A stretch of DNA of 64,000 bases from Serratia sp. PL17 (GTDB lineage Bacteria; Pseudomonadota; Gammaproteobacteria; Enterobacterales; Enterobacteriaceae), in contig NZ_JAFIBY010000001.1 in NCBI RefSeq assembly GCF_017832355.1, positions 434,001-498,000 on the forward strand. The letters run 5' to 3'. Every line of letters starts with the position of its first letter. The stretch's first letter is position 1. The position numbers and the translations under genes were made by a program. Under the pieces are notes generated by a model, which had not been told where the DNA came from, did no database searches, and saw only the letters and a program-made list of their open reading frames with translations. This document shows positions 37,265 to 46,349 of this stretch, one piece after another.

Positions 37265-37642
37265 ATGGCACTTGAAGAATACGTTGGCTCGATCATCCTC
37301 GAGATGGACGGCCAGGAAATTGAGGTGACAGACCTCAAAGAAGACGTGACCACAGGCCGTAAGCTGGTCAAGACCATGAACAAGACCGGCCGGGCCAAAG
37401 GCTTTAGCCGTGGGATTGCCGAGTACCAATTGACAATCTCAGTCGTGGTTCCGCTGAGCGGAGACCTCAATTGGGAAGGCATGGAAGGCGCGAAAATCAC
37501 GCAATACCCACTCAGCGGCAGTGGCGGTAAGCGCGTTTCGTTCCTGGACTGCTTCTCTACCCAGGTAGGCGCCAGCTACACCGTGGATAACGAAGCGAAA
37601 CGTGACATTACTGTGAGCGCACTGCGCCGGGTGGAAGAATAA
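37265..37642 (+). CDS. M: Tail tube protein M (Mu gp40-like)
   Basis: 125 residues with the tube signature LEEYVGSIILEMDGQEIEVTDLKEDVTTGRKLVKTMN. It stacks in rings to form the inner tube. I start at the ATG at 37265 after AAGGAG; two codons of upstream frame are ignored. Its stop shares a base with the next start. Confidence 0.9.
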   Translation: MALEEYVGSIILEMDGQEIEVTDLKEDVTTGRKLVKTMNKTGRAKGFSRGIAEYQLTISVVVPLSGDLNWEGMEGAKITQYPLSGSGGKRVSFLDCFSTQVGASYTVDNEAKRDITVSALRRVEE

Positions 37643-38028
37643 TGACGGAATCAGGCTCTCTGCTGTACGGCGTGCCGTTCGGCGACACCTACCATTTTAC
37701 CTTTACGGTAAAGCTGCCGGTAGTGCGGGACACAATGAACGGCTTGGAAGCGACGATGGAAGAGTGCGGCACGACGGAAGGCCCAGTTGCTGGCATGTTC
37801 TACCGTGCGGCAGTGATGGCATCGGCATTGGTTTCCCTGGGGAATATTCCTGCCGATCAGATCACCCCACAATTGCTATGTGATGGGTTGAGCGATGATG
37901 ATTTTGACCTCATCGACGCCCAGATTTCTGCCATTAAAAAAAAGCGGATGGAATTGAATCCCGACTTGCCGGATACCGAACCACCGTCCTCGCCCTCGGA
38001 AAGTACGGATTCACCGAGTCCAAAATAG
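37642..38028 (+). CDS. Tail assembly chaperone, short form (Mu gp41-like)
   Basis: 128 residues in the zero frame. The sequence DTYHFTFTVKLPVVRDTMNGLEATMEE fits the first half of the Mu-type tail assembly chaperone that sits between tube and tape-measure genes. The run A8G at 37936-37944 lies at codons 99-101, after which an alternative frame is open to the tape-measure start. Confidence 0.85.
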   Translation: MTESGSLLYGVPFGDTYHFTFTVKLPVVRDTMNGLEATMEECGTTEGPVAGMFYRAAVMASALVSLGNIPADQITPQLLCDGLSDDDFDLIDAQISAIKKKRMELNPDLPDTEPPSSPSESTDSPSPK

Positions 38029-38162
38029 GCGCAATGACCCGCGTAGAACTCGACGGCTATATCAATGCGCTATACCGGCTGCACGGCAAAAAGCCTCCTG
38101 CAGCCGGTACCTCAACCCAATCCCGCCGCGTTAAGTCCAAACGCCAGAAACGGAGGAAATAA
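37642..38162 (+). CDS. Tail assembly chaperone, -1 frameshift long form
   Basis: Translation that slips back one base on A-AAA-AAG (37938-37944) leaves the zero frame after residue 101 and reads 72 more codons in the -1 frame to a stop at 38160-38162, giving about 173 residues. The new part (LALGKYGFTESKIGAMTRVEL, then NALYRLHGKK) has no other good start, is conserved-looking and ends in a basic tail. Its stop overlaps the tape-measure ATG. Long tailed phages commonly make such short/long chaperone pairs. The slip itself is inferred. Confidence 0.78.
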
Positions 38163-40294
38163 TGCGTAATCTTGCCCTGGCGCTAACCTTATCTGCCAAG
38201 GATGCCGCCTCTAAAGTCTTGCGCCAGGCGATGCAGGACTCAATCAAACAGACCAAAGCGGCCGAGAAAGCCGGCGATGACCTGACCAAGTCTCAACAGC
38301 AGAATGCCACTGCTGGCATCCGGGCTTCGCGTTCCTTGTCGGATGAATATCGCCGGGCATCAAGCGCCCGCTCAACGTTGGGGATTCGTTCCGAACGTGA
38401 GGTGCAACGCGAGATCCAGCAGACACAAGCGGCATACATGCAGCTTACCCGAAGTGGTGTGATGTCAGCCCGCGAGCAGGAACGCGCCTTCCGTTCAATG
38501 AAACGGCAAGTCAGAGAACTGCGCCAGGAGTTACGCGGATTTAGCCGGATGGAGCTTGCTCGCAACTGGGGGGCGAATGCAATGGCAGTGACAGGTGGTA
38601 TCGCAGCCGGTGCGGCTGTCGTGGGCCAGCCTGTCAAGAACCAGATGACCTATGAACAGCGACTCGCCATGATGGCCAACACCGCTTACGCAGAGCAAGG
38701 TGTTGCTGGGCGTAAGTCTGGGATGGCGAGCATGGATCAGCTCATTCGTCAGGCCGTCACAAAAGGTGGCGGGATGAAAGAAGGTGCTGCAGATACGTTG
38801 GATGCCTTGCTGGCATCGGGTGCAGTAGACATGAACTCGGCGAAAACTTTGTTGCCAATCATCCAACGCTATTCGACGGCTACCGGTGCAGCACCAACCG
38901 ATTTAGCGCAGATTGCAATCCGGGCGAAACAAACCTTTGGCATTCAGGATAACGAGATGGTCAAGGCGTTCAACATGGCCATTTCAGCAGGACAAGATGG
39001 CTCATTTGAACTGGCGGATATGGCCAAGTGGTTGCCTCAACAACTTGCGGCAGCCAGCAACAACGGTATGCGGGGGCTCAATGACTTTGGCGTTCTGCTG
39101 GGGGCGAACCAAGCAGCAGCGATCACTGCCGGTACTAGCGATGAAGCAGGTAATAACCTGGTCAACCTATTAGCGAAAATAGGTAGTGCTGATGCTGCAA
39201 CTGCGGCCGCAAAAATCAAGGTTAATGGCAAAGGTATCGACTTGCCTGGTAGCCTAGCGGCAGCCAGAGGGAAAGGTATTAACTCACTGGATGCTTTTGT
39301 AGGGATCGTGGATAAAGTCGTTGGCAACAACCCTGCTTATAAGAAACTGGAGGGTAAGCTAGCCACAGCCAAGGGAGGCGAACGCCAGGAAACCGTCGAG
39401 TCGATGGCGAAAATTTTGGAGGGTTCAGCAGTTGGCCAAATGATTGCCGATCGGCAGGCGTTGATGGCATTGATCGGCTATCGCAGCAACAGGAAATATG
39501 CCCAGGACGTTGTTCAAAATGCGAATGCGCAGCGCAACTTGCCTGACGGCCAGACTGCCGGCGACCTTAACTATGAGCTGATATCGGATACGAACGCCTT
39601 TAAAGTCCAACAGTTGGACAACGCACGTGATTTTGGTCAGATGGATTCTGTTAAGCCGCTATCCGATGTGATTGGCGGCCTCTCTGGCGAACTGGCGGAA
39701 TACTCCAAGCAGTATCCGGGACTCACCAAGTCACTGGCCGGCGCGGAAGTGGCAATCAAAGCGATGACTGCCGCTGCCGTTGTTTTTGCGGGCATCAAAT
39801 TCTTCACTGGCGGCGGTTTCGGTGGAGTCAAAGCTCCGCCAACGTCTGGCGGTTCTGCAGATGGGCTCGGTCGCGCCGCAGGCACCGTTGGCCGTTGGGC
39901 CGGCCGTATTGCTGCACCGTTCATGTTGTACCAGGCAACGCAAGATGCGCCCCTGGTGCAAGTTGAGCGCGGTGACGGCGAGGCTCGCAAACGTGTCCAG
40001 GCTGGTCAATACTCCGACGACCTTAGCCGGCTGAAAGATTCAGCCCGAGCACAACCCGGCCTGCTGGATGCCTGGGATGAGGTTAAGTCCTGGTGGAGCC
40101 CGCCAACGTCGATCGGCAAGGGTGATATGGCCACTGCCGGTGCACCGTCCTACTTGTTCCCACAACAGAACCAAAAGCCTCAGCCTATCCAGGTGACGAC
40201 CAAGCTTGAACTTGATGGCCGCACCATCGCGGAATCCGTCAATGAATACAATGGTAATCAGGCTGAGCGTGGCCCAACAGGAATGCCTCAATGA
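38162..40294 (+). CDS. Tail tape-measure protein
   Basis: 710 residues that set tail length. The N-terminal ~130 residues are charged coiled coil (KAAEKAGDDLTKSQQQN ... EREVQREIQQTQAAYMQL ... FRSMKRQVRELRQELRGFSR). The TP901-type core follows (AKQTFGIQDNEMVKAFNMAISAGQDGSFELADMAKWLP), and a hydrophobic stretch is near residue 540 (AEVAIKAMTAAAVVFAGIKFFTGG). It is shorter than many tape measures, consistent with a Mu-sized tail. Confidence 0.9.
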   Translation: MRNLALALTLSAKDAASKVLRQAMQDSIKQTKAAEKAGDDLTKSQQQNATAGIRASRSLSDEYRRASSARSTLGIRSEREVQREIQQTQAAYMQLTRSGVMSAREQERAFRSMKRQVRELRQELRGFSRMELARNWGANAMAVTGGIAAGAAVVGQPVKNQMTYEQRLAMMANTAYAEQGVAGRKSGMASMDQLIRQAVTKGGGMKEGAADTLDALLASGAVDMNSAKTLLPIIQRYSTATGAAPTDLAQIAIRAKQTFGIQDNEMVKAFNMAISAGQDGSFELADMAKWLPQQLAAASNNGMRGLNDFGVLLGANQAAAITAGTSDEAGNNLVNLLAKIGSADAATAAAKIKVNGKGIDLPGSLAAARGKGINSLDAFVGIVDKVVGNNPAYKKLEGKLATAKGGERQETVESMAKILEGSAVGQMIADRQALMALIGYRSNRKYAQDVVQNANAQRNLPDGQTAGDLNYELISDTNAFKVQQLDNARDFGQMDSVKPLSDVIGGLSGELAEYSKQYPGLTKSLAGAEVAIKAMTAAAVVFAGIKFFTGGGFGGVKAPPTSGGSADGLGRAAGTVGRWAGRIAAPFMLYQATQDAPLVQVERGDGEARKRVQAGQYSDDLSRLKDSARAQPGLLDAWDEVKSWWSPPTSIGKGDMATAGAPSYLFPQQNQKPQPIQVTTKLELDGRTIAESVNEYNGNQAERGPTGMPQ

Positions 40295-41610
40295 GCTGGA
40301 ATGACAGTATGTTAGATGCCTCATTCAGGGGCATTAAATTCGACGTTATCAACACCCGTGACACCTTCTCCAGGGACGTGGCGCAGTATGAATATCCGTT
40401 CGTGGATGGTGGCGATGTAGACGACCTGGGGCGCAAGCCACGTAACCTGCGTATCACCGGGTTACTCTGGGGTGACGACTACGAAAGCCGGCTACAGACG
40501 TTGCTGGCCGAATTTGACAAACGCGGCAACGGCGAGTTGATCCATCCTGTGTTCGGCTCTATGCCGAAGATGCAGCTCATCGAGTGCCAGGTTTATCACG
40601 AGGCGGAAAACGTCGATTATTGCGTTGTTGAGCTGGTATTCCTGGAAGCCGGGACCAACATCCCATTCTTTACCAGCGAGTATCCCACGGCAAAAGCGGA
40701 CATCATTTTTAACCAGGTGCAGTCCGTGCTTGACGATGCTCAGACGCTGATTGATAACGCCCTGGCACCACTGCGCAACGCACAACGCCTGATGGCCAAA
40801 GCCAAGGCGATGGCCTCCACAGCCGCCAACATGGTGACCATTTTCCGCAGCGATATCACCGGTTTTATCAGCAGCACCACTGACTTTGTCAATTATCCTG
40901 GTGCGTTTATGTCTGACCTGCAGAGTGCGCTTAGCCTAACCTCCAGCCAGTCCAAGTCGAGCGTCAGCAATAATACCGGCACTTATGCGACGGTTGGGGC
41001 AACCAATATCGTGATGGCAGATTGGGGTGAGAGCCGCAATCAGCTTGACGCAGTGGCCGCGCTGCCGGCAGCGTTGGCATCAGGCGAACGAACCGCGCCG
41101 TTACCCATGCCGATCATCGTTACCGACAGCGATATTGCCGAGCTCGTAGTGTTGACCTATCTGCAGATGTCACTGCAGTTGGCACTGGACGCCGCCGACT
41201 TGCTTAGCGACGACGGTTTAATTACCACATTGTCGCCCGCCGAGATTGAGCTTGTCACCAATGACACCCGCAAGACGCTGCAGAACGCTATCGACAAGCA
41301 TCGGGCGCTCTATGAAGCAACGACGCAGGACGTCAGCGCCAGCACTACCGATGTCGGTATTACCTGGCAACCGGTGGTTGATGGTCTGAAAGATATTGCG
41401 CTATCGGTGCAGCAGCTGGCGGCCAATATCATCACCACACGCCCGCCGCTGGTGCAGCGCCGGGTGGAGAGTGCCGGTAACCTGCATCTGATCGCGCATC
41501 TGTGGTATGCCGACTACACCCGAGCGACCGAACTGGCACGCCTAAACCCTCAAATTCGTAACCCGAACCGGCTGCAGCCTGGAGACGTGCTCTATGCCTA
41601 TGCCCAATAA
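40291..41610 (+). CDS. N: DNA circularisation / tail protein N (Mu gp43-like)
   Basis: 439 residues. The N-terminal domain (ASFRGIKFDVINTRDTFSRDVAQYEYPFVDGGDVDDLGRK) is the Mu N family pattern. The C-terminal end (HLIAHLWYADYTRATELARLNPQIRNPNRLQPGDVLYAYA) resembles a LysM-like fold, which in tail hubs binds other baseplate parts. In Mu, N is associated with protecting linear DNA and tail assembly. It overlaps its neighbours by 4 and 17 bp. Confidence 0.9.
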   Translation: MSWNDSMLDASFRGIKFDVINTRDTFSRDVAQYEYPFVDGGDVDDLGRKPRNLRITGLLWGDDYESRLQTLLAEFDKRGNGELIHPVFGSMPKMQLIECQVYHEAENVDYCVVELVFLEAGTNIPFFTSEYPTAKADIIFNQVQSVLDDAQTLIDNALAPLRNAQRLMAKAKAMASTAANMVTIFRSDITGFISSTTDFVNYPGAFMSDLQSALSLTSSQSKSSVSNNTGTYATVGATNIVMADWGESRNQLDAVAALPAALASGERTAPLPMPIIVTDSDIAELVVLTYLQMSLQLALDAADLLSDDGLITTLSPAEIELVTNDTRKTLQNAIDKHRALYEATTQDVSASTTDVGITWQPVVDGLKDIALSVQQLAANIITTRPPLVQRRVESAGNLHLIAHLWYADYTRATELARLNPQIRNPNRLQPGDVLYAYAQ

Positions 41611-42796
41611 CGATACCGTTAGCGTGCTGATTGCTGGCCGTGTGCATAGCACCTGGAACCGCTACCAGATTGATAGCGATTTTCTGATCCCATCGGATGC
41701 CTGGTCTGTGACACTCGGCCTGCCGGGTGGGACTTTCCCGGCCTACGTCGAGCGCGGCGCACCTGTGCAGGTAAAAATCGGTGACGATACCGTGATGGTC
41801 GGCCGAGTGGCCAAGGTACAGCGTCGTGTGTCCCGCCAGCAGATGAGCCTCAGTATCACAGGGTTCGACGGTGCAAAAGTCCTGGTGGACTGTGCATCGC
41901 CCATCTTCACATCCCGAATGTTGAGCCTTGAAGAAGTGATCGCCAAGGTTGTACGGCCGCTCGGCGTGACCAACATCCGAATTGAGGCCGAGAGTTCGAT
42001 ACGCAGCGATAAGGTTTCTGTCGAGCCTGGCGAACGTGCCTGGGATACGCTGGTGCGTGCGGCTTCTGCTCGCGGATTATGGCCTTGGTTCACACCTGAT
42101 GGCACGCTGGCTATCGGTGGGCCTGACTATACCGCAGAGCCGGTGGCCACTCTTGTTTTGAACCTAGACGGACGGGGTAACAACATCCTCGACCTCAGCG
42201 ACGCATCATCCATTGATGGCACCTATTCGGAGCTCACCGTTCTTGCCCAGGGCCATGCGCAAGGCTCCAAGTCGTCTGCAGACCTTGGCATTATCGACGT
42301 TGACTCGTTCTCTGCAGCTGTTGCTGATGAAACTCAGGACGATGATACGCCAGCGGCCGGCACACCAGAAACCGGGTTCCACGGTCTAAAAGCCGTGGTA
42401 CGCGATCCAACGGTGCCGTACTACCGGCCACAAATCATGGTTGTAGGTGATGCCGATAATCTGGAACAGGTACGTTATCGTGCCCGTAAGGCGATGGCGG
42501 ATGCCCGTCTTAATGCCTATGAACTGACGGCCGTTGTCAAAGGGCATCGCAACGATGCCGGCGAGCTTTGGCAGCCAGGCCAACGGATTCGCGTCAGGAG
42601 CGAACCCCACGGCATTGATGATGTGTATTTCCTGATGGGCCGTGAGTTCTCTGGCGGTCGGCCAGATAACACTGTGACTACGCTGCGGCTGAAAGAAGAC
42701 GGTATTTGGATACCGGACGCTTACCCGAAAAAACGCAAAGCCAGGAAGCGTAAAGCCAAGGTGAACAAGGAGCTCGCAATTGTCGATGTGGAATAA
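41594..42796 (+). CDS. P: Baseplate hub protein P (Mu gp44-like)
   Basis: 400 residues. The gpD/gp27-like hub fold is indicated by YERGAPVQVKIGDDTVMVGRV-like stretches (here AYVERGAPVQVKIGDD), ITGFDGAKVLVDC, and RLNAYELTAVVKGHRNDAGELWQPGQRI. The basic tail (KKRKARKRKAKVNKE) is typical. It forms the hub on which the spike sits. Confidence 0.9.
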   Translation: MPMPNNDTVSVLIAGRVHSTWNRYQIDSDFLIPSDAWSVTLGLPGGTFPAYVERGAPVQVKIGDDTVMVGRVAKVQRRVSRQQMSLSITGFDGAKVLVDCASPIFTSRMLSLEEVIAKVVRPLGVTNIRIEAESSIRSDKVSVEPGERAWDTLVRAASARGLWPWFTPDGTLAIGGPDYTAEPVATLVLNLDGRGNNILDLSDASSIDGTYSELTVLAQGHAQGSKSSADLGIIDVDSFSAAVADETQDDDTPAAGTPETGFHGLKAVVRDPTVPYYRPQIMVVGDADNLEQVRYRARKAMADARLNAYELTAVVKGHRNDAGELWQPGQRIRVRSEPHGIDDVYFLMGREFSGGRPDNTVTTLRLKEDGIWIPDAYPKKRKARKRKAKVNKELAIVDVE

Positions 42797-43439
42797 TGTT
42801 GACCAGCGTATTAGTCGTGCTTTAAACGGTATTCGAATGGCCTTTAGAGGGGTATTAACACGCGTGAACAGTGCTGGCCAGGTGCAGACTATCCAGGGTA
42901 AAGGGTTAGCTGGCGAACAGCTGCAGGACAACGAGTTGTTCCAGCATTATGGGTTTACCTCTAACCCGCTGCCAGGAACGGCGGCAATTGTACTTCCCCT
43001 GAATGGCAAAACATCCCACGGAATTATAATTGCCACCGAACATGGCAATTATCGACTTAAGGAGCTCCAGCCTGGAGAAGTCGCCTTATATACCGATGAG
43101 GGAGCGAAAATAGTTTTAAAGCGTGGTCGTATTATTGATGTTGACTGCGATATATATCGTGTGAATTGCAAAATCTATGAAGTCAATGCGGAAAGTAATG
43201 CCGACTTTAATACGCCGATGGTTAATGCCAGCGAACAAATTACCAGCCAGGATAAAATTACCGGTAATGGTGGTATGTCGATTAAGGGTGGCAATGGCGC
43301 GACGTTTGAAGGTAATATCAACCAGACCAGTGGTAGCTTTGAAACTGATGGTGATGTTAAAGCTGGTACTGTTTCCTTAAAAGACCATGAACATCCGAAC
43401 GGCGATGGTGGCAGTCCAACGGGTAAACCCACTCAATAA
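42780..43439 (+). CDS. Baseplate spike protein V (Mu gp45-like)
   Basis: 219 residues from a TTG 7 bp after AAGGAG; an ATG two codons on is the alternative. An N-terminal OB-fold part is followed by a beta-helix and a C-terminal tip. DHEHPNGDGG near residues 202-211 gives His203 and His205, matching the histidine-ligated iron at the tip of Mu gp45. The spike pierces the outer membrane during injection. Confidence 0.9.
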   Translation: MSMWNNVDQRISRALNGIRMAFRGVLTRVNSAGQVQTIQGKGLAGEQLQDNELFQHYGFTSNPLPGTAAIVLPLNGKTSHGIIIATEHGNYRLKELQPGEVALYTDEGAKIVLKRGRIIDVDCDIYRVNCKIYEVNAESNADFNTPMVNASEQITSQDKITGNGGMSIKGGNGATFEGNINQTSGSFETDGDVKAGTVSLKDHEHPNGDGGSPTGKPTQ

Positions 43440-43440
43440 C

Positions 43441-43487
43441 CCACTGAACCTCTTCACCTGATTTATTCCCCGCCATGCCGTCACTAT
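43441..43487 (+). promoter_or_regulatory. Predicted late promoter 3 (baseplate block)
   Basis: CCACTGAACCTCTTCACCTGAT begins at 43441, with the dyad TGAA-N4-TTCA at 43445-43456. A weaker -10-like CACTAT is at 43482-43487, 25 bp on. The predicted start near 43494 coincides with the ATG of the next gene, as at promoter 2. Confidence 0.65.
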
Positions 43488-43493
43488 TGCGGC

Positions 43494-43844
43494 ATGGAAA
43501 TGCTCATTGATCCACTCACCGGCGATTATTCAGGCCAGCGCACTACGACGCTGGCCAATGCCGTTTATTTTCGACTGATTACGCCGCTCGGCTCTTGGTG
43601 GGCGGACATTATGCTGGGCTCACGCTTGCACGAACTGCAAAGAGAGAAAGACGTTCCCCGCGTGAATATTTTGGCAGTGCAATACTGCGAGCAGGCACTG
43701 CAGCCACTTCTGGATGATGGCCGTGCTACAAAAATTCAAGTTAGCGCTACCCGGCCGAAACCAGGCTGGTTGCTCCTGATTATTATTGTTACGACTGCTG
43801 CAGATCAGACGGAAACCTTTAAACATCCAGTGAGGGTTATCTGA
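43494..43844 (+). CDS. Baseplate wedge protein, gp25-like (Mu gp46)
   Basis: 116 residues with the Mu gp46 opening MLIDPLTGDYSGQRTTTLANAVYFRLITPLGSWWADIMLGSRL, a GPW/gp25-type wedge component. ATGs at 43494 and 43500 are both possible. The gene follows the third shared motif with almost no room for a leader. Its stop overlaps the next ATG. Confidence 0.87.
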   Translation: MEMLIDPLTGDYSGQRTTTLANAVYFRLITPLGSWWADIMLGSRLHELQREKDVPRVNILAVQYCEQALQPLLDDGRATKIQVSATRPKPGWLLLIIIVTTAADQTETFKHPVRVI

Positions 43845-44908
43845 TGCCATTTATTATTCCGACATTTCATGAAGTGCGTGATGCTCTACTTCGAGACATT
43901 AAAAACCAGTTGCCATCAGCTAATACGGGGACAGATAGCGATTACTTTATTCGAGCTTCAGCGGTGGCCAGCGCAGTTCAAGGCATCTATCAGTACCAGG
44001 GGTGGATAGTTCGTCAAATATTTCCTGATACTGCTGACACTGAGTATCTTGAGTGGCATGCTCGTTTACGTGACATCATCCGCAAACCAGCCACCTATGC
44101 AAGCGGCACTGTTACGTTGACTGGAGAGCCCGGCTCTAGCGCTGAGGCAGGATTGAGCATCAGTCGGGATAGTCTTTCCGTCGTGACTACATCAACTGCG
44201 ACTATTGGGAACAACGGCAAGACTACTTGTCCAGCTCAAAGCACTATTGCTGGCAGTGTCGGCAACACCTTGGTCGAAATGTCAGGGATGCTGACAACAA
44301 CGCCGGCTGGTTTTGATAGTAAGGTGATGATCGGCCTTTTATCGGGGGGAACAGCCCGTGAATCGGACGCCGCTTTATTAGCCCGTTTGTTAGATATTAT
44401 CCGACGCCCACCGGCTGGCGGGAATAAATATGACTATAAACGTTGGGCGCTAGAAGTACCTGGAGTAACAGATGCCTTTGTCTATCCGCTGCGTCGTGGC
44501 CTGGGAACGGTGGATACAGTTATCATTTCTGATATCGGCCTTCCCTCGCAGGAAATTATAAATGCAGCCCAGGCTCATATTGATGATGTACGCCCGGTAA
44601 CAGCTAAACATTCCCTAGTACTCGCACCCAGCCTTAAAGTACTCAACCTGCATATAAAAGTAGCCGTTGCCGCCGGTGCAGTCTGGGTGGCGATTGAAGC
44701 GGCCGTCAAGGCAGCTGTTAAGGATTATATTGACCGTTTGTCACCAGGTGAGTCATTTATTCGTAGCCAGGTTGAAACAATGGTCTCCCTTGTAGATGGG
44801 GTAACAGACCGTCAACTTGTTTCACCGTCAACCAATATTTCGCCCATTGTGAATGCGAACGTAGTGGAATGGTTTCGTTGTGGACGTATTGAGGTCAGCC
44901 TCTTATGA
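43844..44908 (+). CDS. Baseplate J-like protein (Mu gp47)
   Basis: 354 residues. The FHEVRDALLRDIKNQLPSANTGTDSDYFIRASAVASAVQGIYQYQGWIVRQIFPDTADTEYL stretch and ARESDAALLARLLDIIRRPPAGGNKYDYKRWALEVPGVTDAFVYPL are typical of the baseplate J family. It forms the wedge ring around the hub. Confidence 0.92.
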   Translation: MPFIIPTFHEVRDALLRDIKNQLPSANTGTDSDYFIRASAVASAVQGIYQYQGWIVRQIFPDTADTEYLEWHARLRDIIRKPATYASGTVTLTGEPGSSAEAGLSISRDSLSVVTTSTATIGNNGKTTCPAQSTIAGSVGNTLVEMSGMLTTTPAGFDSKVMIGLLSGGTARESDAALLARLLDIIRRPPAGGNKYDYKRWALEVPGVTDAFVYPLRRGLGTVDTVIISDIGLPSQEIINAAQAHIDDVRPVTAKHSLVLAPSLKVLNLHIKVAVAAGAVWVAIEAAVKAAVKDYIDRLSPGESFIRSQVETMVSLVDGVTDRQLVSPSTNISPIVNANVVEWFRCGRIEVSLL

Positions 44909-45528
44909 CCCATCAGCAATTACTGGCGGCACTGCTTCCCGAGGCATATGGTGTTTCTGAGCAAGTATTAAGTGTAGAGCTATCTGCCGAAGGCCAAGCT
45001 CTGGATAAGTCCTACGCTTACTCTGGAGATGTCATTAACGGTATTACTCCTTTTTACGCCAAAAATTTACTGGCTGACTGGGAGCGTGTATTAGGTTTAA
45101 CACCATTACCGGATACCACTTACCAACAGCGGATTGAAAATGTACTCAGTAAAATTCGTGCCGTGGGTGGGTTAAGTATTAATTACTTTATCAGTCTGGC
45201 GAAGAAAATGGGGTATACCATCACTATTGATGAGTATGAACCATTTAGAGCTGGCATCAATCGTGTTGGTGACACGATTTACAGTAAAGACATTCTATGG
45301 GTATGGCGGATTAACTTAAAAGACTTGGTTATTCCAGCTTATAAATTTATGGCGGGAGTTTCTGTCGCCGGTGAGCGGCTAACAATGTTTGGTGATGCGG
45401 TCATAGAAAGTATGTTTAATGAGTTAAAACCAGCTCATACCTATGTTTACTTCACCTATTCAAATACGGAAATTGGCCTATTGTACTATGACGGGATAAT
45501 TGCAGCTGATGGCTCGTACTCGTTCTAA
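44905..45528 (+). CDS. Mu gp48-like tail protein (DUF2313)
   Basis: 207 residues with the DUF2313 pattern [56 protein letters not shown]. It is the last wedge component before the fibre genes and probably links fibres to the baseplate. Confidence 0.88.
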   Translation: MTHQQLLAALLPEAYGVSEQVLSVELSAEGQALDKSYAYSGDVINGITPFYAKNLLADWERVLGLTPLPDTTYQQRIENVLSKIRAVGGLSINYFISLAKKMGYTITIDEYEPFRAGINRVGDTIYSKDILWVWRINLKDLVIPAYKFMAGVSVAGERLTMFGDAVIESMFNELKPAHTYVYFTYSNTEIGLLYYDGIIAADGSYSF

Positions 45529-45542
45529 TTTTAGAGGTAATT

Positions 45543-46349
45543 ATGCAAAACGTCATTCCCCCTATTGATTCAGAAGATAAAAAGTTCCATGACGGTGATC
45601 CTATGTCGGGAGTGCTGGGAACCATCGTTACAGCTGCGTTCCTGAATAATGTCCAGGGGGCCACCATTGGAACTCAGGAAGAAATAATTTCAGTTCTGAG
45701 TGCGTCCGGGATAGCTGTTGACCCAACGCTAAAGAATCAATTACTCACAGCGTTGAATCTGATGATTTCAAATGGAGGGAAATCAGTTTATCCAACAGGC
45801 GCACCAATACCATGGCCCAGTGATATCATTCCTGCTGGATATTCACTAATGGCGGGTCAGGTATTCGATAAAACTCAATTTCCATTATTGGCTTCAGTTT
45901 ATCCTAGTGGCGTGCTTCCCGATATGCGCGGGTGGACAATCAAAGGGAAACCGGCAAGTAGTCGTGGGATTTTGTCTCAAGAGCTGGACGGTAATAAATC
46001 TCATACTCACACTGCATCTGCTGAAACGGTAAATTTGGGTTCCAGAACAACGAGCACTTTTGATTATGGCACGAAATCGACTAACGCGACCGGTGATCAT
46101 ACTCATGGTGGTGTACCTGCCCGAGACTGGACTTATGAACTTGGGGGTAACAATAGGGTAAAGTTCAGCCCATCGAATGACGGTTCCACTGATGGCGCAG
46201 GTTCCCATAGTCATACTGTCGCAATTGGTGCTCACAACCACACAATCGATATTGGTTCGCACGGCCACGGCATAACGGTTTATGCCAATGGTAATAGTGA
46301 GACCACGGTTAAAAACGTTGCATATAATTATATCGTGAGGTTAGCGTAA
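45543..46349 (+). CDS. Tail fibre with collar domain and HxH-rich tip
   Basis: 268 residues. Residues 1-80 attach to the baseplate ([14 protein letters not shown]... [19 protein letters not shown]). A collar-type domain follows ([25 protein letters not shown]). The C-terminal third has repeated His-x-His steps (SHTHT, DHTHG, SHSHT, HNHT, HGHG), the pattern that holds metal ions in needle-like fibre tips such as T4 gp37. Likely a receptor-binding fibre, shorter than Mu S. Confidence 0.86.
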   Translation: MQNVIPPIDSEDKKFHDGDPMSGVLGTIVTAAFLNNVQGATIGTQEEIISVLSASGIAVDPTLKNQLLTALNLMISNGGKSVYPTGAPIPWPSDIIPAGYSLMAGQVFDKTQFPLLASVYPSGVLPDMRGWTIKGKPASSRGILSQELDGNKSHTHTASAETVNLGSRTTSTFDYGTKSTNATGDHTHGGVPARDWTYELGGNNRVKFSPSNDGSTDGAGSHSHTVAIGAHNHTIDIGSHGHGITVYANGNSETTVKNVAYNYIVRLA

